Source of the DNA: Planctomycetaceae bacterium
GTDB taxonomy: Bacteria > Planctomycetota > Planctomycetia > Pirellulales > Pirellulaceae
Assembly (NCBI GenBank): GCA_007695205.1
Contig: REEF01000554.1
Span: 1-5,651, forward strand
Direction: 5' to 3'
DNA: 5,651 nt
Shown: piece after piece, positions 1-4,673 of the stretch
How positions within the stretch are numbered: the first letter of the stretch is position 1
How the letters are laid out: every line of letters starts with the position of its first letter
Notes under the pieces: generated by a model
Seen by the model: the letters and a program-made list of their open reading frames with translations, nothing else
Database searches by the model: none
What the model was told of the DNA's origin: nothing
Position numbers and translations under genes: made by a program

Positions 1-22
1 CCGACCCGACCCGACCCGACCC
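1..22. repeat. CCGAC pentanucleotide tandem repeat
   Basis: Four perfect head-to-tail CCGAC units occupy 1-20, with a partial fifth unit at 21-22. The array begins at the window edge, so its true length is unknown. It leads directly into a stem-loop (23-43). It is a simple microsatellite-type repeat in the spacer downstream of the minus-strand gene, with no spacers or coding sense visible. Confidence 0.7.
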
Positions 23-43
23 GGTCGGGACGGAGTCCCAACC
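23..43. other. Stem-loop in 3' spacer of the minus-strand gene
   Basis: GGTCGGGAC (23-31) pairs with GTCCCAACC (35-43) around a GGA loop. There are eight Watson-Crick pairs and one C/A mismatch. It lies about 100 bases beyond the stop of the minus-strand gene and has no flanking T-run, so any role in transcript ending is only inferred. Confidence 0.35.
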
Positions 44-47
44 TACG

Positions 48-74
48 AAGATGCGTGCGCCGTGCGCGCATCTT
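48..74. terminator. Possible terminator hairpin (no T-run)
   Basis: AAGATGCGTGC (48-58) pairs with GCGCGCATCTT (64-74) over 11 positions, ten Watson-Crick and one T/G wobble, with a 5-base loop. It is the strongest hairpin in the window. It sits about 70 bases downstream of the stop of the minus-strand gene and could protect or end that transcript, or one arriving from outside the window. There is no T-tract on either strand, so it is not a textbook intrinsic terminator. Confidence 0.35.
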
Positions 75-142
75 ACAACCGAAAACTCTAACTATCTCCT
101 GATGGCTCCGTCCGTAGCCCATGTCAGTAGACCACTCGGTGC

Positions 143-1447
143 CTACCCTTCGCGGGCTTCGCGGAGGTTGGCCAGTTCGGCGTAGATGTCGTCTTGCAGC
201 GACTTGATGGTCTCACACAATTCTTCGAATTCGGCCGGAGTCAACAAGCCGTCGGCCCGGAGCGGGAACAACATGCCGAACGCGAAAGCGGCCCCGCGGA
301 GCGATCGTTTCAACTGGACCAATCCCAACCCGGACGGCAGCTCGTAATTCCGGCCACCCAACGCCTGGGACAGGCCGCCCAGCATTTCGCCCGCGCCGCC
401 CATCAGGCACTGGAAGTTCTCGTTGGCTTGCTGCCCGATCGCAGTGGCGATGTCGAACAGCCGCACGTGCAAGTCCATGGCCCGCTCGATCATCGGATGA
501 CGTTCGTCGTCGCACCCGTCGTCCAACGCTTCCTCGTCCGCGTCGCGGATCGCATCCGGCAGGCTTTCACGCCACGGTTCGTCCAGTTCGTCCAGTTCGT
601 CCTCGCAGGCTTCGAGTATTTCCCGAGCGACGTCGGACAGCGAAGGTTCGCCGGGCAGATCGATCAGCCCCTCGTCTCGCATGGCGCCATCGAACGCCTC
701 ATGATGGTCATCGCCGCGCGCCATACGTTCCTCGATGGCCCGGTGCAGCCGTTCTTGCTTGCGACGCTGCTCCTTGAAAAAAGCGTCCCATTGAGCCTCG
801 GTGCCGTCGGACAAGTCGTCGTAGCCGTCGCCGGAATCGTCGTCCCACAAGACGGGCGGATGTTCGGGGACGCGTGCCAGGGTCTGTTGCACTGTCTGAG
901 CCACGCGTTCGATCCGCGCTGCGAGGATCTCCGGATCCTCCGCGGCCTCGGCCGTCAGCCCGTGTCGTCGGAGTCCTTCGGCCAACCCCTCGATCGCCGC
1001 CTGAACCAGGCCGATTTTCGCTCGTAACCTTTCCAGATCACGGGTTTCCCAATACTCGCCTTCGTCACGCACCTGCAGGTCCGGGAAGTACTCGCGTTTC
1101 AGTGCGGCCAGCAATTCGACCAGCGCGACATGGCCCTCGACGGCGCCGAACTGCGTCTTGACGAAACACCAAGGGGGATCGGCCAGTTGTCCCTGCTCTG
1201 CATCTTCGATCTCGGTCAAATTGATCAGCCAGCCTTCGGGCGAAATCAGCAGGCTGGTCGTATCCTGGCCGGGATACAATTCCAGGATCACGCCGCGCAC
1301 GGCGCGCTGCGGATCGTCGTCGCAGAAGCTGCGCCACACGCGCACATGGCCGCCGATTTCCAGGGCCAAATCGATCACGCGATCTTCAAAATCCTCGACC
1401 CGCTCGATGTCCGCCATCGACCCGCGATAGGAAATCGTAACCCCCAT
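143..1447 (-). CDS. Hypothetical acidic protein, 434 aa
   Basis: I do not recognise a named family, and no function is assigned. The protein has no signal peptide and no convincing membrane segment, so it is probably cytoplasmic. Residues 1-145 look like a compact alpha/beta domain with a hydrophobic core (GVILELYPG at 52-60, TSLLISPEGWLINL at 64-77, PPWCFVKTQFG at 91-101). Residues 146-195 are predicted helical. Residues 200-315 are highly charged and rich in Asp/Glu (for example CEDELDELDEPW at 281-292), with a basic helical patch near 225-242. The C-terminal part, about 317-434, is mostly helical, with a glycine-rich stretch (GGAGEMLGGLSQALGG, 350-365). The start at 1447 is preferred over an internal Met at residue 11 because an AAAGGAGA ribosome binding site lies about 10 bases upstream. 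The gene stands alone and is divergent from the antitoxin gene. A consensus TTGACA lies upstream on this strand (1504-1499), but no good -10 is correctly spaced. The reading frame is long, and the competing plus-strand frames look like shadows. Confidence 0.85.
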   Translation of the reverse strand: MGVTISYRGSMADIERVEDFEDRVIDLALEIGGHVRVWRSFCDDDPQRAVRGVILELYPGQDTTSLLISPEGWLINLTEIEDAEQGQLADPPWCFVKTQFGAVEGHVALVELLAALKREYFPDLQVRDEGEYWETRDLERLRAKIGLVQAAIEGLAEGLRRHGLTAEAAEDPEILAARIERVAQTVQQTLARVPEHPPVLWDDDSGDGYDDLSDGTEAQWDAFFKEQRRKQERLHRAIEERMARGDDHHEAFDGAMRDEGLIDLPGEPSLSDVAREILEACEDELDELDEPWRESLPDAIRDADEEALDDGCDDERHPMIERAMDLHVRLFDIATAIGQQANENFQCLMGGAGEMLGGLSQALGGRNYELPSGLGLVQLKRSLRGAAFAFGMLFPLRADGLLTPAEFEELCETIKSLQDDIYAELANLREAREG

Positions 1448-1661
1448 TATTCCCGTTCTCCTTTACATTGAGACCATGACGTTTTTACCTTCCGAAATTG
1501 TCAACAGACCGAAGCCAGTATATCGCAAAAAGGAAAACACTTGGTAGTGGCAACCGCTGCTTCACGTGGGCTGGACGCAGCCTGACGACCGGCTGGTCGC
1601 CCCAAGAAGATCACTGACGGCAGTCAAATCGCACCTCAGAGCCCCCATGTTGCCCAGATTT

Positions 1662-1679
1662 GGTGCCTGTCACCTTTTT
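1662..1679 (+). repeat. Solitary TGCCTGTC repeat copy
   Basis: GGTGCCTGTCACCTTTTT contains the inverted pair GGTG/CACC around CCTGT, followed by five Ts. Its TGCCTGTC core and T-run match, in the same orientation, the right arm of the inverted-repeat element at 2254-2273 and, inverted, the left arm at 2129-2148. The two loci bracket the antitoxin gene. I read it as a solo or half copy of the same dispersed family. The 4-bp stem plus T-run superficially resembles a weak terminator. Confidence 0.55.
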
Positions 1680-1713
1680 GCGCCGGGTGGGGTTTTCCCG
1701 CCGCCAGCCAGTT

Positions 1714-1722
1714 TGCTAAAAT
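1714..1722 (+). promoter_or_regulatory. Possible extended -10 promoter of the antitoxin gene
   Basis: TGCTAAAAT fits an extended -10 (TGn plus TAAAAT). No good -35 is present at 16-18 bases upstream. Transcription about seven bases after the hexamer would begin at or next to the ATG at 1729. That would make a leaderless message, consistent with the absence of a Shine-Dalgarno sequence. A small hairpin, GGTGGG (1686-1691) with CCCGCC (1697-1702), lies just upstream and could be an operator. This is speculative. Confidence 0.25.
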
Positions 1723-1728
1723 GTGCGA

Positions 1729-1986
1729 ATGAAATACGCATACCCACCTGACGTGCTGCAGTTCGTCCAGCGTTCCCTGGAAACGGGCGAATATGCGTCC
1801 GAGGATGAAGTCGTCGTTGCCGGCATGAGGGCACTCCGTGATGTCAAGCAGCGGCATCAAACGCTGCGCGACGACATCCAAGCTGCGCTGGCGGAAATCG
1901 ATGCGGACCTAGGCGAGCCGTGGGACGTTGACAGCATCAAAGCGGAACTGGTCGCACAACTGGATGCCGACGAACCGGGGGCCTGA
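1729..1986 (+). CDS. parD: ParD-like type II antitoxin, 85 aa
   Basis: This is a likely ribbon-helix-helix (CopG/ParD-type) antitoxin. Members of this family bind DNA as dimers through the N-terminal half, repress their own operon, and neutralise a ParE toxin through the C-terminal half. The visible signature is the segment around residues 20-28, GEYASEDEV, which matches the ParD pattern G-x-Y-x-S-x-x-E-V. A helical run follows (residues 30-58), then an acidic C-terminus (LGEPWDVDSIKAEL, 61-74), as expected of a toxin-binding tail. The length of 85 residues is normal for the family. The usual N-terminal beta strand is atypical here (MKYAYPPDV). ATG at 1729 is chosen; GTG at 1723 would add only two residues. 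No clear ribosome binding site is seen. The stop overlaps by one base the start of a toxin remnant, the normal antitoxin-toxin arrangement, but the toxin is truncated. The family call rests on motif and context only. Confidence 0.75.
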   Translation: MKYAYPPDVLQFVQRSLETGEYASEDEVVVAGMRALRDVKQRHQTLRDDIQAALAEIDADLGEPWDVDSIKAELVAQLDADEPGA

Positions 1987-2069
1987 TGCCGCGCATCGTG
2001 CGAACACCGCAGGCGAAGGCGCATTCTTCACGGCGCCCGGGATATTCCGCGGGTTTTCCGGACGGGTGA
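1986..2069 (+). pseudogene. parE: Truncated ParE-like toxin remnant
   Basis: The ATG at 1986 shares its A with the TGA of the antitoxin gene, as in coupled parD-parE pairs. The first 12 codons read MPRIVRTPQAKA, close to the usual opening of ParE/RelE-fold toxins, which often carry an R-T-P-x-A motif followed by a helix with W-x-Y. After residue 12 the similarity stops, and the frame ends at codon 28 after HSSRRPGYSAGFPDG. ParE proteins are normally about 90-105 residues. Neither of the other two forward frames restores a recognisable ParE helix downstream, so a simple frameshift is not enough; a deletion or replacement with a junction near 2022 is more likely. The product should be inactive. 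The assignment depends on a short match plus the overlap and position. Confidence 0.55.
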
Positions 2070-2109
2070 GAATTGATCGGCCGTTCGCCTTGTCGCGAAA
2101 ACTGCTGCT

Positions 2110-2133
2110 GGGAAAAAGGGAAAAAGGGAAAAA
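2110..2133 (+). repeat. Three tandem GGGAAAAA units
   Basis: Three perfect 8-bp GGGAAAAA units run from 2110 to 2133. The last five As also form the outer end of the left arm of the inverted-repeat element. The array exists only on the left side, so it is probably a slippage expansion of the element's terminal sequence or a marker of its boundary. Confidence 0.75.
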
Positions 2134-2273
2134 GGACAGGCACTTTTTGCTTGGTATTCGCAGCGTGGGAAGCTGCCATGATGGTCGTGGTGGATTTCCA
2201 AATGGGAAGGCCGCAGGGGCGGTGGAAGAGGATCTGTGGCTGTGCCCCATTCGAAAAAATGCCTGTCCTTTTT
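2129..2273. mobile_element. REP/MITE-like inverted-repeat element, about 145 bp
   Basis: The left arm AAAAAGGACAGGCACTTTTT (2129-2148) and the right arm (2254-2273) are 20-bp inverted repeats with one mismatch. The interior has further folding potential. GCAGC (2160-2164) pairs with GCTGC (2172-2176). Positions 2195-2206 pair with 2246-2257 at 10 of 12 bases, overlapping the right arm. No transposase is encoded, so it could only move in trans. Small palindromic elements of this type are known to be mobilised by REP-associated tyrosine transposases (RAYT, Y1 family); that link is an inference here. A related solo copy at 1662-1679 supports a dispersed family. No flanking target duplication is obvious. 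It could instead be an immobile structured repeat. Confidence 0.5.
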
Positions 2274-2323
2274 TTAGATAGACGAAAGGATGGTAAAAAT
2301 GGCCCAGCAAAGTTCCAGGAGGG

Positions 2324-2352
2324 TTGCAATCTTGGCGGAAGTCGCTCAAAAT
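2324..2352 (+). promoter_or_regulatory. Possible promoter of the zinc-ribbon gene
   Basis: TTGCAA (2324-2329) and CAAAAT (2347-2352) are separated by 17 bases, each matching the sigma-70 consensus at four of six positions. They lie about 55 bases upstream of the preferred start codon and outside the repeat element. The match is weak, and planctomycete promoters are poorly defined. Confidence 0.2.
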
Positions 2353-2405
2353 GCTTAGCAATTATCAGTTCTTCTCCCCGGTTCCTGCAAGGTTTGCCTG
2401 AAGGA

Positions 2406-3548
2406 ATGAGCAGCAGTTCGTTCAATCTGCCGGCCCGCATCGCGTGTCCCGCCTGTGGTGGTCAGGTGAAGATTCCGGCGGGCCAAACCAGGCAGCAACT
2501 CCATTGTCCGCGATGTAATGCGGCTCTGTTCCCGGACGAATCGCCCGAGCCTGGAGGATCTGATGCGCCGTCGGAAGCCTCAGAGGATGACGAGTATCGG
2601 TTGAGCGACGTGGGGCAACGCCCGCAGTCGGTCGAGATTCACGAGCAATCGCTGGTGGATGCCGAGCGCGATCCGGTACGGCAAGGCGAAGCGCCGGGCG
2701 ACGACCGTCCTGCAAAGAGGCCGCTGGGCGATGTGCTCGCCGACTCGGCCCGTGAGTGCTTGGGCCGAGCGGCAGCCGAAATCCAGCAGGCCGAGGAAGA
2801 AACGGCGGGGTACGTCATTCGTCCGCTGTTTTCGGGGTTGTTCTCGTTCCTCTGGGACTTTCCCGCTGCGGGCCGCTTGATTGTCTTGACCTTGATCACC
2901 AAGGGCTGCCTGGCGTGCCTGCTGCTGTTTTTGTCGCTCAGCGACGGCGGGCTCTTAGGTCAGATCGCTGCCATCGTGGCGGGGATCTTCACCGCGCTGT
3001 TCGGCTTGAGTTACTTGGCCCTGGCCCCCGTCTGCTGGCTGGCGATCGTCCAGGATACTGCCAACGGGATGGACAAGATCCAGCAGTGGCCGGGCCCGAA
3101 TTTCCTAGATTGGTTACTTGATTCGTTCTACCTGGTGAACGGTCTTTTCGTGTCGGCGGTTCCCGGCATTCTGCTGGGGTACCTGCTGAGCGACGGAGGG
3201 ACAGGCGGATCGTGGGTGGCGACGCTGTTGGGGACGGTCATCGCGTTTGGCCTGTTTCCCGTCTTGTTGCTCTCCGCCTTGGATACAGGAACGCCGTGGG
3301 GACTCTGGTCTCGGACTGTCGTAGAGAGCCTGATCCGGCACAAGGCGATCACAATCCAGTTCTTCCTGGGCTCAGCAGCACTGGTGCCGGTTGGACTGGT
3401 ATTTCTGATGTTTATGGTTCAGCCCTGGCTGCTGGTCAGTCTGTTCGGCGCGGTGGGCCTGAATGCTACCGCCATGATCTACTTCCGCCTGCTCGGACGG
3501 TTGACCGGCCTGCTGGGTCTCGACCAGCAAGACCACACTGCTCGGTAG
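2406..3548 (+). CDS. Zinc-ribbon multi-pass membrane protein, 380 aa
   Basis: This is an unnamed membrane protein with an N-terminal cytoplasmic-type zinc ribbon. Residues 12-40 carry two CxxC knuckles (C14, C17 and C34, C37) in a CPACGGQVKIPAG...CPRCN context, similar to MJ0042-type zinc fingers, which are common at the N-termini of planctomycete proteins. Residues 42-130 form a hydrophilic, acidic, probably disordered linker. The rest is hydrophobic, with about six membrane segments near 156-177, 186-214, 237-261, 268-292, 317-339 and 340-362, and ends in a short polar tail. No catalytic or transporter motif is seen, so the function is unknown; the ribbon may bind protein, nucleic acid or metal. 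ATG at 2406 is chosen because the zinc ribbon begins right after it and the upstream in-frame extension to 2073 runs through the repeat element. AAGGA directly abuts the ATG and CAAGG lies 13 bases upstream, so the ribosome binding site is poor and the start is moderately certain. It seems to be transcribed separately from its neighbours. Confidence 0.85.
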   Translation: MSSSSFNLPARIACPACGGQVKIPAGQTRQQLHCPRCNAALFPDESPEPGGSDAPSEASEDDEYRLSDVGQRPQSVEIHEQSLVDAERDPVRQGEAPGDDRPAKRPLGDVLADSARECLGRAAAEIQQAEEETAGYVIRPLFSGLFSFLWDFPAAGRLIVLTLITKGCLACLLLFLSLSDGGLLGQIAAIVAGIFTALFGLSYLALAPVCWLAIVQDTANGMDKIQQWPGPNFLDWLLDSFYLVNGLFVSAVPGILLGYLLSDGGTGGSWVATLLGTVIAFGLFPVLLLSALDTGTPWGLWSRTVVESLIRHKAITIQFFLGSAALVPVGLVFLMFMVQPWLLVSLFGAVGLNATAMIYFRLLGRLTGLLGLDQQDHTAR

Positions 3549-3591
3549 GAACCGACTTGTTCCGTGGCGGAAAATCTTTCCTCGATCCGGG

Positions 3592-3627
3592 TTTCGCGAC
3601 TTGATTTCACTCTCCCGAGTCACGAAA
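3592..3627 (+). terminator. Weak hairpin after the zinc-ribbon gene
   Basis: TTTCGCGACT (3592-3601) pairs with AGTCACGAAA (3618-3627) at nine of ten positions around a 16-base loop, about 45 bases after the stop codon. There is no T-run after it. It might separate the membrane-protein transcript from the FAH gene, but the fold is marginal. Confidence 0.2.
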
Positions 3628-3745
3628 ATCCAATTTGCGGCGACAACCGCAGGCAGTGTACCGGCCCAGCCGACTAAGATCCCGGCGGTGGTGAACTGGC
3701 TTGGAACGTCAAGAACCACCAACACAACCCCTAGGAGAATCGACA

Positions 3746-4627
3746 ATGCGTGTTCCATTGACTGTAACGGCGGCTTTGAGTGGACTGGTGCTGGCAACCT
3801 TCTTGACGTCGGCCCGGGCCGACCAGGTGGCGGGTACCCAGTACGCCCGATTCCGCGTGGACGACCGCGAGGTTTACGGCATCGTCCAGGGCCAGCGGGT
3901 GCGCGAAATCGACGGCGATTTGTTCGGCGAGCATCGACCCACCGACCGCACGCATGCCCTGGCCGACGTGGAACTGCTGGTGCCCACCGAGCCGAGACAA
4001 GTGTTCGCGCTGGCAGGTAACTACCTCAGCCACATGACCAGTGACACGGTGCCCGAGAAATTCAAGATACCTCAGCCGTTCCTGAAGACGATCGGGTCGC
4101 TGGTGCCGCACGAGCATCCGATCATCATTCCCCACGACGCTTCTGACGACGTCCACTATGAAGCGGAACTGGTCATCGTCATCGGCCGCAAGATGCGGAA
4201 CGTTCCGGAGGAAAAGGCCCTGGAGTACGTGTTCGGAGTGACGGCCGGAAATGACGTGAGCGAACGGTTCTGGCAGAACGACCCCGAGCACCGCGACGTC
4301 CAGTGGTGGCGTGCGAAAGGCGCCGATACCTTCAGCCCGTGCGGCCCGCTGATTGTCCGCGGTGTCGACTACGACGACCTGCTGCTGACACTCCGGCTGA
4401 ACGGCCAGGTGAAGCAACAGGAGCGCACCAGCGGCATGATCCACGGCGTGGCTGCGACGGTCAGCTTCATCAGCCGTTATGTCACTCTGTATCCCGGCGA
4501 CCTGATCTTCACCGGCACGCCGGGGACGACCGGTCCGATGGACGATGGGGACATCGTGGAAGTCGAACTCGAAGGCGTCGGTGTGCTGCGCAACCCGGTG
4601 GTCCGCCAACAGCCGACCACCCCGTGA
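3746..4627 (+). CDS. Exported fumarylacetoacetate hydrolase family protein, 293 aa
   Basis: This is a FAH-fold hydrolase or decarboxylase. The family cleaves C-C bonds, decarboxylates or isomerises beta-keto acids using Mg or Mn, often in aromatic or sugar-acid breakdown. The fold is clear. Metal-binding acids are E139 and E141 (HYEAELVIVIG) and D170 (TAGNDVSER, then Q177). The conserved lysine is K191 (RAKGADTFSPCGP), and the GDLIFTGTP loop (251-259) and the C-terminal GDIVEVELEGVGVLRNPV strand (268-285) are present, so the active site looks intact. Unusually, residues 1-25 form a Sec-type signal peptide: Arg near the start, a hydrophobic core at 8-20, and ARA before Asp26. The mature protein is then periplasmic or otherwise exported. 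The start at 3746 is set by AGGAGA at 3733-3738 and by the signal peptide; an upstream in-frame ATG at 3701 would bury it. A leader hairpin (3687-3692 with 3715-3720) precedes the ribosome binding site. It is probably cotranscribed with the downstream oxidoreductase, 46 bases away. The substrate is unknown. Confidence 0.9.
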   Translation: MRVPLTVTAALSGLVLATFLTSARADQVAGTQYARFRVDDREVYGIVQGQRVREIDGDLFGEHRPTDRTHALADVELLVPTEPRQVFALAGNYLSHMTSDTVPEKFKIPQPFLKTIGSLVPHEHPIIIPHDASDDVHYEAELVIVIGRKMRNVPEEKALEYVFGVTAGNDVSERFWQNDPEHRDVQWWRAKGADTFSPCGPLIVRGVDYDDLLLTLRLNGQVKQQERTSGMIHGVAATVSFISRYVTLYPGDLIFTGTPGTTGPMDDGDIVEVELEGVGVLRNPVVRQQPTTP

Positions 4628-4639
4628 TTTTGCGAGAAT

Positions 4640-4651
4640 CGGATCGATCCG
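4640..4651. promoter_or_regulatory. Perfect 12-bp palindrome between FAH and oxidoreductase genes
   Basis: CGGATCGATCCG is a perfect palindrome in the 46-base spacer, ending 8 bases before the AGGAGA ribosome binding site (4660-4665) of the next gene. It could be an operator, a small RNA hairpin affecting translation, or chance. It is not followed by a T-run. Confidence 0.25.
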
Positions 4652-4673
4652 GATCATTCAGGAGAAACCTACG

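Larger units (their letters stand above)
2070..2405. other. Gene-free region containing a repeat element
   Basis: This stretch separates the toxin remnant from the zinc-ribbon gene. It contains GGGAAAAA tandem repeats, an inverted-repeat element (2129-2273) and a possible promoter for the downstream gene. Open frames cross it, including an in-frame extension of the downstream gene from 2073. Their translations are low-complexity, run through the repeat and resemble no protein, so I treat it as non-coding. Confidence 0.6.

Noticed and set aside
1..22. CRISPR-type repeat
   Set aside because: The units are 5 bp and contiguous with no spacers, so this is a microsatellite.
194..1027. Plus-strand open frame of 277 codons opposite the 434-residue gene
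   Set aside because: It is a shadow of the GC-rich minus-strand gene, with no ribosome binding site and no recognisable domain. The minus-strand frame is longer and has a good ribosome binding site.
1662..1680. Intrinsic terminator from GGTG/CACC followed by five Ts
   Set aside because: The stem is only four base pairs, no plus-strand gene ends just upstream, and the sequence matches the repeat family at 2129-2273, which explains it better.
1928..2281. Alternative frame that might continue the ParE toxin after a frameshift
   Set aside because: Its translation downstream of 2022 shows no ParE helix or strand pattern and runs through the repeat element, so a simple frameshift does not restore a toxin.
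2073..2405. In-frame upstream extension of the zinc-ribbon gene, giving a 491-residue protein
   Set aside because: The extension translates through the GGGAAAAA array and both inverted-repeat arms and resembles no protein. The zinc ribbon begins just after the ATG at 2406.
3731..4657. Minus-strand open frame of 308 codons opposite the FAH gene
   Set aside because: The plus strand encodes a clear FAH protein with conserved active-site residues. The antisense translation is His/Arg/Gln-rich and has no domain.
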